DNA from: Cydia pomonella
Lineage: Eukaryota > Arthropoda > Insecta > Lepidoptera > Tortricidae
Reading direction: 5' to 3'
Length of the DNA: 64,000 bases
Assembly (NCBI RefSeq): GCF_033807575.1
Contig: NC_084711.1
Coordinates: forward strand, 13,516,001 to 13,580,000
Shown piece after piece: positions 11,870-22,400 of this stretch (its first letter is position 1; each line of letters begins with the position of its first letter). The notes under the pieces were generated by a model, which was not told where the DNA came from, searched no databases, and worked only from the letters and a program-made list of their open reading frames with translations. Made by a program: the position numbers and the translations under genes.

Positions 11870-11970
11870 CGTATAAATAAGGTATATCTAAGCGTGTCGA
11901 ATAAAGGATTAATGTAATTAACGTATAAAGGTATATCTAAGTGTGCCGAATAAAGGATTAATGTAATTAA
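11870..11970. repeat. Tandem duplication, two units of about 50 bp
   Basis: Unit 1 (11870-11921) and unit 2 (11922-11970) share GGTATATCTAAG and GAATAAAGGATTAATGTAA. They differ by a 3-bp indel and two substitutions. Confidence 0.85.
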
Positions 11971-14180
11971 TTTGTGTGGCATACTTGACCGTGGTTCTGT
12001 TTCTGTGTAGAGTCGCTGAACTATTCATGATATTTACTTAATAATAATATATTAATTTTTACCGTGTGATTATCTTTATTGCGTGTTATAAGTAAGTACT
12101 TAGATTCCCATATGTTCTGCGTATGGCGAAAATCTGTAAATTATAGAAACCAAGCCGAAAAAAAAGAGATAAAAGTGACTATACCTACTTTAATTTTTAT
12201 TGCCAAAATAACAGTTGGTTTAAATATCTAATTCTTTTTAGATTGTGTCTATATTTAGCAGGCATTATAAATGCAGGCCAGCGTTTTTCGTGGGCCGTCT
12301 GACGTCAATGAGATGATCTTGATAAGCGCGCGTGCACGTGAGCTGTGTTCCTTGGTTCGCCGACAACAATGTCTTTGATTAATTATTTGTGATCTTAGTT
12401 GTTTGAAAAATATTTGTATATTTTTATCAATTCTTTCAAAAACATTATAATAACATAGTAACAATCAACACTGTCAACAAGTGAAATGCCTAATGTAGGT
12501 ACTTAGAAGAGGAATTCTAGCCTAAGAATTACTTGAACCCGCCGCTGCCAAAAAGCCGCTCCCATGCAATATACGTTACGCCCTAATTTTAAAAAGACAT
12601 GCTTCAATTACATGAAACTTGGAATGAACATTTGTGGAACATATATCTAGCTTCATGTGAATCTTATAGTCCAAGATCCCAGAGCCGCCAGAACTTACTT
12701 ATTTTCTCATGAATAAAATGTATGGGAATTATGGGATAATATAGTACTGTTATTATGTACTTTTAATGTCTGCATACTTGCTATATTGGCCCGACGGCCA
12801 TTTATCCGGTACAAGGTGCTAAAGGTTGGTAAAAATAATACTAACTTTTCTTAATATTCTCATGGCTGATTATTATGTATGTTTTAGAAAATATTATTAA
12901 TAATTGATAATCAACATTGCCAGACCGTTTCCGCGGTAACTTTTACCAGACGCTTTAAAGCTGTCAAAAAGATATTGTAACTTTACTTATATTCTCACTT
13001 TTGATTTTTATGTATGATTTAATTGTGTGACACATTGTATGAGAACAAAGTACACAATTAAATATTATTTTAATATGAGTTATTGTTCTTTACGTTAGGA
13101 GGGCAATATGATGGACCAATAGTAGTTACGTGTGAGAATAGCTTAAGAGGAGAACTCCGAGTATCAGGTTCGCAGGTTTTAATAACAAGGAGGAGGCTCT
13201 CATTTCGGATAAAATATTTTTCTACTCGCTACCATTTACCGCGTTATAAATATATATTATTCCATGTATGTATGTGCGTACGCTTGTTTATAAGTATAAA
13301 AAATGTGTTCTTATACCCGCAAATTATAGGCTTGTAGTGTACCGATTGTGGTGAGAAAAAAAATCGAATATGGTGTACTCGCCCTAAAGAGCTTTATAAC
13401 AGTATTAGCTACAAAGTCTGCACACTGCTGACAAAGCGACCACCCAACAGGACCCCCTCCTCAGCCCACGAGGACCGAAACTCAGCCTATTTGGCCGTAG
13501 GCGCTCGCTCGATTAACATCTTAGATCCTTACATTTTTTGCTCTGAGATTTTTTGATCTTAAATTTCTAATTTTCAAAATATACTTGTTATCCTATATTT
13601 TTTTATTAAATTGTATTTAATTTTGGTGTCATATTTATTTTTTTACCAAATAGCCGACTAATTTAATTAAAGTTCTTCCCTAAGAATTAATAACAGGTTA
13701 TAGTAAAATTATTATTAATTGGATCAATCGTTTTAAGATTTATGGGCCATTTGCCTAGCTCGTTTTATCGGTAGGAAAATTTGCACCGCAAAAAAAGAAA
13801 CCCGTTTGGCGGAACCAAAAAGAAATAGATGGTCTAACGTGTTGTATTTATATCTTAAAATATTCTTAGGTATTGAAAAACAATCTCGGACATGGGTATA
13901 TTTGGTATCAATGCATTCAGTATGATGTCCTGAACACATATATATGTGATGACAAGCGCAAAAATAGTGGGAGTAACTTCTCTATTTTCGATATATCTGG
14001 TTAATTGTTTTTAAACGACATTTAAAGGATATTCACAGTAATATGGTATATTTTGGAATAATCCATGCAGTCGCTTACAATCTAAAGCAGTTCAAAGTCA
14101 ACTCTGCATTGTGTTTTTTTTTTACGTTTTTTATTTTATTTTATTAGACCAAGTAGTGAAAATGATATATAATGTTATAT
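11971..14180. other. Mostly unannotated stretch
   Basis: Apart from the CRE/E-box cluster at 12263-12340, no feature is supported. A mildly GC-rich patch at 13430-13510 has no coding frame I would trust. Confidence 0.35.
12263..12340 (-). promoter_or_regulatory. E-box / CRE / TATA-like cluster
   Basis: In minus-strand order: CACGTG at 12335-12340, TGACGTCA at 12300-12307, then TTTATAA-like sequence around 12266-12272. CACGTG and TGACGTCA are bHLH and CREB/ATF sites in animals. Spacing suits a core promoter reading left, but no downstream exon is identified. Confidence 0.25.
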
Positions 14181-14189
14181 GTATATTTG

Positions 14190-14540
14190 TAATCTACTCA
14201 CAAAGCCCTTTCATTTGATACCCCACATGGTATCTTTAAAATCCCACCAAAAACATAAGTGTAAAAAAGGAGAGCCAAGTTCAATACAAAAATTATGCTT
14301 GGATGTGGGCTTCGCCGCAAAAAGAATGGAGATCTAAATGAGTGCCAAGTCAAAAAATAACATAATGAACAAGTATTCAACTCTATTTCTTTGCTTTATT
14401 GGATACCTATAACAATTGCTGTTATTTAAAAATAATAATACATATATTGGGATAGTTTCAAATATCTGCTTGTAACGGTTCCAACGCTACAATAAAAAAA
14501 AAAACAATTTTTGTATGGGGACCCCCCCTATTTTTTTCTA
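14190..14540. repeat. Probable interspersed repeat fragment
   Basis: The phrase CCTTTCATTTGATACCCCAC and, further on, TGTATGGGGACCCCCCC are blocks I know from dispersed lepidopteran repeats. Boundaries are uncertain and no copy elsewhere in this window confirms it. Confidence 0.4.
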
Positions 14541-14819
14541 GACTTTTAGACAAAACACCGACAGGCTACTAAATTGAATACCTAAATACTTTTTGTTTTG
14601 GTAATACTGGTTTTAGATGGTCAAAGTCTCAGGTACCTGCCCTAAGCATAAAACGAAGGTTTAGACGGCTTTTTTTTGAAAACAAGTATAGTACTTATAA
14701 ATACAAATCCATATTGACACAGACCTTATGGGTACGAAGTCCAGGGCTCTTATCCCAATGCAAAAGGCAAAGGTGGGATATTATTACGAAAAATAAGTGA
14801 CAACACTTATTGTATTTAC

Positions 14820-14960
14820 AAGGGTGTGTCCAGGGGGTGGCAGGGGGAGGGAGCTGCCTCCCCGTAAAGGATAAAATTTGTAACTAAATTTATGCCCCTC
14901 CCCCTCCGCTTGGCCATTGCCATATCAACAGCCCACTTTTATCTCTAAACTACAAATTAT
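14820..14960 (+). repeat. Repeat fragment shared with 8535-8600
   Basis: Contains TTATGCCCCTCCCCCTCCG and TTGGCCATTGCC, matching the segment before the poly-C tract at 8588. The copies are diverged. The full element is not defined. Confidence 0.5.
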
Positions 14961-17208
14961 TTTCGTAACGTAAAAATATGATACAAACGCGCCTCGGTTA
15001 GTCACGTTCGATAAAAAAATAATACAGAAGTCGCAACGAGGTAGAGGCGCTGATATATACGACCGTTGGATATAATTAATTACGCTTATACTCGTAAGGC
15101 TGTGTCCGAAGTTTGAGCGTCAAGAATATTGAAATACCTATGTATTTCATTCTCAAGTAAAACATTGAAATATTGACTAAAAAAAAAAATTATTCCATAC
15201 TTTAGCGATGGGTTGTAAATGTTCAACTACAGGCATCAAATGTTTAATAGTGATAGTTCAGAAGAGAGTATAGATATTTAAAAATTTTATTGTATTACAT
15301 AGTTTGCAATCTGATCATGCATTGACGTCTGTATTACAGAGCATGTGTAGTTTTTTCGAGCGATGTGCTTAACTAACGATACAGCCGATTCCGCTGTAAA
15401 CATGCGTATATATTAACCAAATATAAACATATAATATCGCTTAATTTGCATAAACGTGAATGTTATAATAGCGTTTGCTTACGTCATCAATCGGGCTACA
15501 TCGATTATACAAAACGGCTTGCAATTAGTATGTTGTGTAGTTTTATCTCGCGGGGCGGTTTGAACTAGATTGTGTGTGTGAGCGCCGGCACTGCCCTGAC
15601 CCCTACAGCTTCCGACGCCCAAACCATAACAATCTATTTATTTACGAATGCGCTTCGAGTATTTATCTACTAACTTACACAATTTTACTGGCGCCACTGT
15701 GACCTTATTTTCTAGCGTGTGGACTGCCCCTTAGTGCGGTGCTATACCCGGTACTTTTCAAAGTAATCTGTACGATACAGTTACAAAAACGAAATGTAAA
15801 TGGGAAATCACTATTGCTTTACCTAAGTAATAGTGCATAATCATAATCAGACTTGACTTATAATGTGGTTGCATGTGTGAAGTAAAGTGAAGTAAGTAAA
15901 AAACTAAAGTTCTAATTCTCAATAATTATTTTTAATTTATTACTAAATAAAACAAGTCACAAATCCCCATCTGTCGTGTTTAAACCTTTCTATTTTTGTC
16001 ACATACATATTACAAATACTCGCAATGGTCGAAGTATCACGCGAGTGCGAAATCGTGATTATATTTCTAAATGGGCCACCTCAACTCTAATAGCCCTGTT
16101 TTAGCTGTTATATCCATGTTTCACATTCGTAATGATGCCTGCAAATGTTTAAATATAAACTTGTAATAATAATGACATAAGACGGTCTAAGAATAACCAT
16201 TCCAAAGGTCTCAGAGAATATGGAGGCGCGAATGAAACAAATCACACACACCAGAACAAAAAGGCATGTAGATAAGAATTTCAAATTTAAAATGACACTG
16301 CAGTTTGTCATGTATGTGGCATCTCTCCATCGTAACATTGAATAGATACCCACTTCTGTATATCACAAAGATCATCAACTCTGTATGGCATTTGCTAAAA
16401 CAATGCATATGGAAATGATTTCATAAACGTCAAAAATCTATGAAAATATGACGTATATGATGATACCCCCCACACTGTGTCGTGCCAAGATTGGTGAAGA
16501 ATTATCTTAGACCCACTCTCACTACTGTTTCTACCGATTTGCATTTCATGAAAAACATACCATAGTTAATTGGGACCCACTTATTTGGTATTTATTTGTG
16601 TTGCTTGCGCTGTCTTGGAGTCCAAAAATGTACCTGCGCGTTAAATTAGTTAAGCACAATTGTATAACCAAATTAAAAAGTAATATTACTAATTGTATCT
16701 AGGTACATTCTCAGATTATTTTAAAAACTGTGTAGGTTGTATAAGCAAGTTTATACGACGATAAGAATTAAAAGAAATAATATAAACGGGTGATAATCAA
16801 CTACTTACCCACGTATTAAAAGCCTCATTCATCTACCTTTACCGTGATTATCATGTAACATGAGTGAAGTTGACTTTGCACTCATTATTGTAAGTATATA
16901 TAAACAGATATCAGTTCTTTTTTTATTTAATTAGGTGTGTTAATGTACTCATAATGTAGCAAGCAAATGAGGCACAGATTGCATTGAACCTTGGAAAAAT
17001 ACTGATTTCTTCCTGTGTTGATAGTTTTATTTACAAAAATAGTCATTGTAGATAAACTATTACGAGTAGTGTATCTATTCTTACAATTTCTTAAGGAAAT
17101 GTGTCAGATACATTTTTACACCGTTTTAACTCTGGTATTTTGCTTTCGTATGTCCGGATCATCTCCTCTACAGGTCGCAATTCTTAATCGATTCTCGTGA
17201 AATTTTGG
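14961..17208. other. Unannotated stretch
   Basis: No supported genes. A short GC-rich patch lies at 15545-15620. The rest is AT-rich with only short, shadow-type ORFs. Confidence 0.35.
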
Positions 17209-17216
17209 GCCAGATT

Positions 17217-17249
17217 GATTCCGGTTCGTTACAGCCAAATATCATAATA
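17217..17249 (+). repeat. MULE left terminal inverted repeat
   Basis: The outermost bases GATTCCGGTT[C]GTTACAGCC pair with the right end. Beyond about 33 bp similarity fades into scattered motifs of the type ATAATGTC/AAATGTCTAAA (for example near 17300, 17413 and 17473). Confidence 0.75.
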
Positions 17250-17619
17250 ACGTGTTTCTAGAATGTCAGAATATCAAAACAGATTATTCTCATAATGTCT
17301 AAAGCTCGAAATGACTTACGCCTACTTCTTAAATTACCGTATTCTTAATATGACTATAACTCATTTAAACTCTATCGCGTTTTGATAAATTTTCAATTCT
17401 ACCATTTCCCAAAATGTCTAAAACTTGTCTTGATCGTGTTTTGATGATTTTTTAATTAAACTATTTCCCAAAATGTCTAAAAATCAAATGAACTAGATGC
17501 AAAAACGTCACATTGTCAAAAAAATTCTAAAACACAGTATCTATGGAAAATATTTAAAATTATGATCAAGTTTTCAGTTTTTAAGCAATGAGTAATTAAA
17601 TTAATTATAATAATAATAT

Positions 17620-18845
17620 CCCCATCGCCCACTGGTTTTCCAGTGCAATCAGTCAACGCAGGGCAGCTTGTGGCGAGCTGTTGGGGAGTAGCGACCCCAC
17701 GTACCCGAGTACTCCTGGGGAGTTCTGTTACCCGTAGGAAGGTGGGTTGGACAGGATTCTCTACCTCTGGCTTGTCTTAGTTGGCCGTCCAGAGTGGAGT
17801 CGTTAGAGCTATACGCTCCATGGTGGAAGTGAAAATTTGCATAAGACGCGACTTGGCACAGTGGCTGTTAACAGCCACTGGGTAGAAAGCGGTGTACACC
17901 TCTCGACACCCTGAGCCTTCACACCGGTGTTGCCCTTGAGCGATCTTTGATGTCGCTTTTTTGTGGGGGCCCATTTTGTGGAGGCAAGTCACCGTCTGCC
18001 GGAAATAAGATTGTATACCATTTTATTAGGCAGGCGTCCAGTTTTTTATCACATAGCCTAGTACTTAGTCCATCGCTCTCACCAATAACCCAGTTCATTT
18101 TAGATTCCATCAACTTCCAATAGTCTCTTACACCCTGGCGGGTGCTGTCTCTGCGTGCGTCCCATGACACGGGCAAGGACAGCATCCGCTCGGTGTACCC
18201 CTTACATTTCATTAAAGTGTCAAACCCTTTTGACACTTTAATGAAATTTAATCTTTATGCAGGATGGCTAAAATTAGGTACATTCCCGTTAGGGCTATGT
18301 AAATGAGTTTTTTTTTTTGTAATAGTTAGCAAAAAGCAGACGGACCAGCTGATGCAAAACAGTTACTCGTATCATTGCCCAAGGACATTTATAAGCAACG
18401 TTACCACCTAGTTTTTACCAGTGGCGGTGGATTTTTTCTCCACCTTTTACCACTTAATTTTGAACCATCACAATATTTTGGTGGTAACTCCTGGGGTTTC
18501 TTCCCAGTAGTCACCACTGGTAAAAACTTGGTGGTAACTACTGGGTATTACCACATTAGAGGAGTCACTTTAAAATATTAAAAATTGTTCTTAATTACTT
18601 TTGAGTCTCGATCGACGAATTATAAGTCGGCCAATAGAAACACACACGTTGCAAGGGGCAAAACTGTTCAAAATTGAACATAATAACCAGATACTCACCG
18701 ATTATACATCCCAAATCTAACACGTAGCTATAAAAACAATAAAAAAACCTTACATTTCATTAAAGTGTCAAAAGGGCCTCTACGTGTTGGCTTCGGCTCC
18801 GCGCACGCCTCCCAAAGGTCCGGAACACCATTGTTCCGTGATGGG
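17620..18845 (-). mobile_element. LINE 3' fragment inside the MULE
   Basis: On the minus strand the open frame runs from near 18840, is broken at 18748/18224 by a retro-insertion, and resumes (TLMKCKGYTERMLSLP..., then RQGVRDYWKLMESK) down to 17919. A GC-rich 3' region follows, with CAGTGGCTGTTAACAGCC and CACTGGAAAACCAGTGGGCG, ending in a TAATAAT-type tail near 17600. I know this 3' region from lepidopteran LINEs but cannot name the clade. Joining the two halves over the insertion restores one continuous frame, so the insertion is younger than the LINE. Confidence 0.6.
18225..18747 (+). mobile_element. A-tailed retro-insertion inside the LINE fragment
   Basis: It is flanked by 25-bp direct repeats (18200-18224 and 18748-18772; core TTTCATTAAAGTGTCAAA) and ends with an A-rich tail (ACAATAAAAAAA) just before the right copy, the signature of target-primed reverse transcription. 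The first 23 bases (18225-18247) are the reverse complement of the target at 18754-18776, so the left junction carries inverted target sequence. Inside, near 18330, is a GCAGACGGACCAGCTGATG block known from dispersed lepidopteran repeats, and a 27-bp inverted pair (18400-18426 and 18512-18538). It has no ORF. Confidence 0.7.
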
Positions 18846-19025
18846 AAAGACATAATAATATAATAAATAATAAATAAATAACTTTTTATTGTACATAAAA
18901 GAAGAGTTACATGATAACACAGTACACAAGAAGTTTGTACAAACATGTCAGTATTCAGTAGTCAAACTATTGACCCCTAAACTAGGTAAAAAACCTGTGC
19001 CTTAGGGGCTAGAGTTCGTCCAAAA
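18845..19025 (-). repeat. LINE 3' tail with TTTA-type microsatellite
   Basis: Read on the minus strand: CCCCTAAGGCACAGG, then AGTTTAGGGGTCAATAG, then GTACAATAAAAAGTTATTTA and a TTATTTA-rich tail. This is a typical 3' UTR plus tail of an insect LINE. It abuts the other LINE fragment. Confidence 0.6.
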
Positions 19026-19413
19026 TCGATGTCGAAATAATGTTTTTAGGTCGTGTAACAGCAAAAAGTTAACATAAGACTAATTATTAGCTATATACAG
19101 TTACAAAAACAGTACCAAATTAAGAAATAAACTTTAAATTAAATATTTAGCTAGTTGCCTTTGCCTAAGAAATTATAGTGAGGAGATTTTCAGTCTCACT
19201 GTATGTTAATTTTTTAATATCATATTTAGTAAGGAAAATGTATACCCAAAACATTTACAATCGAGATTTCATTAAGTAAGACTGCTTGGAGGTACGAGTA
19301 CATACTGATGTTGTTACTGGCCACTTGAAAATGAAGTGCTTTAGAAAGACAGATAATGACAATTGCAATTAATTCCTTTCGCCTGAACATTATTACAATC
19401 GAGATATTTCACA

Positions 19414-20775
19414 ATGGAGAACAATATAGATTTGATTTTTATAAATAATCAAAAAGGTCGCCCAGCTCTTGTGTACGATGGGCACAAATATAATTTCGGT
19501 TACACCAACAAAAATAACACTAGTATGTGGCGATGCATCAATCGCCCAGAATGCAATGCATCGGTCACATTGAATTCTCATAAAGATGCAGTGCTCCGCG
19601 AAAGTGCACATATTTGCAATTCTCACCATAATGAGAACATTAGGGATGTTGTGATGGATTCGTGCAAAAAAGCTGTGTGTGAACGAATGTCACCTGTAAA
19701 ACAAATATTTGAGGAAGCTGTGACGGAAATTGTCGAGACTGATCAGAGTTTTGTTATGTGTTCATACAAAGAAAAAAGGAGTGCTTTATACAGAGCGAGG
19801 AAGAAATTCTTAGGGCAGCACAAAACTGATTTTTTAAATTTACGGGATGTTAAAATTCCTGAAATGCTTAAAAAAGATTTCTTAGCAATCGAAGACGGAA
19901 CAGAAGAGAAAATATTAATCTTTGCAACACCTACGGGCAGACTGTATATAAACAATGCCGATGGTAACCATCAATACTTTGGAGATGGTAACTTCAAAAG
20001 GAAACCTAAACCTTTTAAACAACTATTCTCCATACATGTTGATCTTGTTAAAAATGGAAGATCGAGTAATGTGGTGCCAATTATTTTCGCTCTGCTTCCT
20101 AACAAGACGCAAGACACTTACTATCGACTATTTACACTATTAAGAGATGAATTGAACTTGGAAATCAGAAATTTTAAATGTGATTTCGAAGTTGCTATTA
20201 TAAATGCATGCAAGGCTGTTTTTCCGAATGTCCGTTTAACAGGCTGTTACTTCCATTTTTCTCGTGCTGTAAGGAAGAACGCCAGAAAGTTCAAGGCTAA
20301 CACAACAGCAGAAAGCCGCGAGATTATTGAGATGTGTGCGAATTTGTCTCTACTACCAGAAACAGAGATTAACAATTGCTGGCTCAACATAATTGAAATC
20401 GCACCAGGAACCGATGAAATGGAATTGTTTATAGGCTACATGCAGAGACAGTGGATAAGGTTAGGTCCATCAATGTTGAGTTGTGCTCAAGACAAACACC
20501 GGACGGATAACCCGATTGAAGGTTGGCATAACCGCCTTAACCACCGTATGCCTTACAAACCAACTTTGATTCGGTTTGTACACAGGTTGAGAGTAGAGGC
20601 AAGATATCAAAACACAAGAATAATTAATTCGCTATTCTCGACCATGACTAGAAAACGGAAAGATATTCTTTTTGACAATCAATATCGCTTTCACCTGAAA
20701 GATTTAAACGACGGATTTATAACTGCAGTAGAGTTCTTGAAAAATATGTGTGCAGTAAGACAACGTTTTCATTAA
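19414..20775 (+). CDS. MULE transposase with FLYWCH zinc finger
   Basis: A single uninterrupted 453-codon frame starts at ATG 19414 in a good context (CACAATGG). Residues about 12-75 form a FLYWCH finger: GRPALVYDGHKY, W39, C41, C47, H66 and H71/72. Residues about 185-375 form the MULE transposase core. The presumed catalytic DDE residues are D191 (FGDGNFK), D257 (CDFEVA) and E369 (NPIEGWHNRL), with the conserved GCYFHF stretch at 277-282 between the second and third. The enzyme would cut and paste DNA flanked by matching TIRs in the nucleus; the finger probably binds the ends. AATAAA at 21154-21159 is a candidate poly(A) signal. All key residues are present, so it may be active or recently active. 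A domesticated host gene is possible, but the TIRs and target duplication argue for a transposon. Confidence 0.85.
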   Translation: MENNIDLIFINNQKGRPALVYDGHKYNFGYTNKNNTSMWRCINRPECNASVTLNSHKDAVLRESAHICNSHHNENIRDVVMDSCKKAVCERMSPVKQIFEEAVTEIVETDQSFVMCSYKEKRSALYRARKKFLGQHKTDFLNLRDVKIPEMLKKDFLAIEDGTEEKILIFATPTGRLYINNADGNHQYFGDGNFKRKPKPFKQLFSIHVDLVKNGRSSNVVPIIFALLPNKTQDTYYRLFTLLRDELNLEIRNFKCDFEVAIINACKAVFPNVRLTGCYFHFSRAVRKNARKFKANTTAESREIIEMCANLSLLPETEINNCWLNIIEIAPGTDEMELFIGYMQRQWIRLGPSMLSCAQDKHRTDNPIEGWHNRLNHRMPYKPTLIRFVHRLRVEARYQNTRIINSLFSTMTRKRKDILFDNQYRFHLKDLNDGFITAVEFLKNMCAVRQRFH

Positions 20776-20865
20776 ATATTAAACAGTAGCAGTATAGTGG
20801 GTATAATTATTAAAGGATGCATTCATAAAAGCTACTCGTAATTAGGTATTTATTTTTTTAAAGCC

Positions 20866-21002
20866 GGAACCATAGAACAGTGTCATTTCCATTATTATAA
20901 GAACGCAGTATGACTTCTTCAGCTTGGCAATATGATTTTTAATGCCCAGGAGCCCTACTACAAGAACCAATAAGTATGCAAACGACACTGTTCTAAGGTG
21001 CC
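20866..21002. repeat. Small inverted-repeat (MITE-like) element
   Basis: The ends GGAACCATAGAACAGTGTC (20866-20884) and its near-complement (20984-21002) form 19-bp inverted repeats with two mismatches. It lies in the 3' flank of the transposase gene, inside the MULE. Confidence 0.55.
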
Positions 21003-21189
21003 TGCTATATTTTAGCAAAGAAGTGTTCTGTTATGTTGTTGTACTTGTTGTTGATTTTAATTTGTGACACGTATTTAAGTAAAAATACAATTACAAAGGA
21101 AACGAATGTAACTTTTAGATGTAAGTTTAAATTCTTGTAAGTTTATTTATTTCAATAAACATTTTTGTCAATTTTTTTCTTTTTAAATT

Positions 21190-21246
21190 ACACTATCGGT
21201 GAAAACCGGCAAAGTGCGAGTCTGACTCGTGTTCTATTTTTTTTTT
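21190..21246 (+). repeat. Tail fragment of the GTTCCGTA family
   Basis: AAAGTGCGAGTCTGACTCG followed by a T-run resembles the tail found at 4540-4585 and 36330-36365. The head is missing. Confidence 0.45.
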
Positions 21247-21657
21247 ACTTATCTTACAATAGTATCCTCCCTTTTCAAAATACGGGTTGGTTTTGTTGGT
21301 TGTTCACAAACATTAATAAATCAACAATTACGCAATTATTTTCTTTATTTTTAACTCAGTATTTTTCGATGGATACCTTTATTTTAGGTAACCGGTCTAT
21401 TGCAGTTTTATTCGGGTACCGTTACGGATAACTATTCAATTGATACCTTTATTTTAGGTTACCGGCTTTTGAGGTTTTTCAGTCCCTGATTTCCCATAGT
21501 TAAATTTGATAATATAGTTGAAATTGTATGCTTGTAAAGTTTTGTGGTATAGGTTTTCGTTTACAAAAGCATAGTAGTTATAAATTGCTAAACCAATTCT
21601 GATAAAGTGAACTAATTATTTACATAATATTGTCTTCGGTTACCGCGATAGTTTCTC

Positions 21658-21726
21658 ATGAAATAAAACTATGGAAACGGATTATAATTATACGCGATAT
21701 AATCCGTTTCCATAGTTTTATTTCAT
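21658..21726. repeat. Long perfect hairpin, 29-bp arms
   Basis: Arms at 21658-21686 and 21698-21726 pair without mismatch (ATGAAATAAAACTATGG... and its complement) around an 11-base loop. The arm sequence occurs widely in Lepidoptera as part of a dispersed repeat. No miRNA-like imperfection is seen, so an element end is more likely than a small RNA gene. Confidence 0.8.
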
Positions 21727-22043
21727 AATTATTTACATTTATAAATACGTAACACTAAAAATACTGCGTGGTTAAAATTTTAGGTATTATGAGAAAGTGT
21801 CATTATGATGTTTGGGCAAGTTTGAATTTTGGTAATTATGAATCTTATGCATTTTCACTTTCAGTCTTAATAATAATTCGGTATTTGAAGTTATTGTTCA
21901 TTTTACCAACTATACATTTTGAATATCGGATGTAATGTGTAAATGTTATTATGACATTTGATTGTATTGAAAACAAGTCAATTTGGGAATTTAGGCTTTT
22001 TGGAACTAAAACAATATGGGATTTAGTCAAATGGGTAAAATGA

Positions 22044-22076
22044 CATTATGACATTTGGCTGTAACAAACCGGAATC
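22044..22076 (-). repeat. MULE right terminal inverted repeat
   Basis: Reverse complement of the left end with two substitutions. The same CATTATGACATTT motif repeats inward at about 21800, 21950 and 22043, giving a subterminal array. Confidence 0.75.
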
Positions 22077-22150
22077 GCCAGATTCTATGATTAAATAGTT
22101 TTATTGTCGATCCAGTATTTGGATTTTTTTCAAAATGCGAAAATAAAGTA

Positions 22151-22184
22151 CTTAAGCGCCATCAATAGCGTCTATGGCGCTTAA
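22151..22184. repeat. Hairpin with 12-bp arms
   Basis: CTTAAGCGCCAT and its exact complement are separated by about 10 bases. Confidence 0.7.
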
Positions 22185-22229
22185 GACCATTGTGAGTTCA
22201 CTGTAATAACGAATCAAACTCAACAAACT

Positions 22230-22400
22230 ATAGTTATTTGTACAACAAGAGAGCAAAGTTTGATATTTCTTCGAGTGCTATTTTGAGTCCCGTGCAAGCG
22301 AAAGATTCTATAATATCTTATTTAGAATCTTGAGCGCAGTAAGGGACTCAAAAGCGCACGAGATGTAAATAACTTTGATCTCGTGTAGAACACAAAAAAT
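22230..22400. repeat. Interspersed repeat with inner inverted arms
   Basis: TTTTGAGTCCC (22283) pairs with GGGACTCAAAA (22342), and AGATTCTA pairs with TAGAATCTT. Flanking GCAAAGTTTGA and AACTTTGATCTCGTG also pair. I recognise the phrases as a dispersed lepidopteran repeat. It lies just outside the MULE right end. Confidence 0.55.

Larger units (their letters stand above)
17217..22076 (+). mobile_element. MULE DNA transposon (FLYWCH/DDE type), 4.86 kb with TIRs and TSD
   Basis: The left end begins GATTCCGGTTCGTTACAGCC at 17217 and the right end is its complement finishing at 22076. About 32 aligned terminal positions have two mismatches. Immediately outside, both flanks carry GCCAGATT (17209-17216 and 22077-22084), an exact 8-bp target duplication. 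Inside is one intact transposase gene (19414-20775) of the Mutator-like (MULE) superfamily with an N-terminal FLYWCH finger, an arrangement known from animal MULEs such as Phantom-type elements. The interior also holds nested material: a LINE remnant (17620-18845), a retro-insertion within it, a LINE tail and a MITE-like hairpin. The link between TIRs and transposase is inferred from position. Confidence 0.75.
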
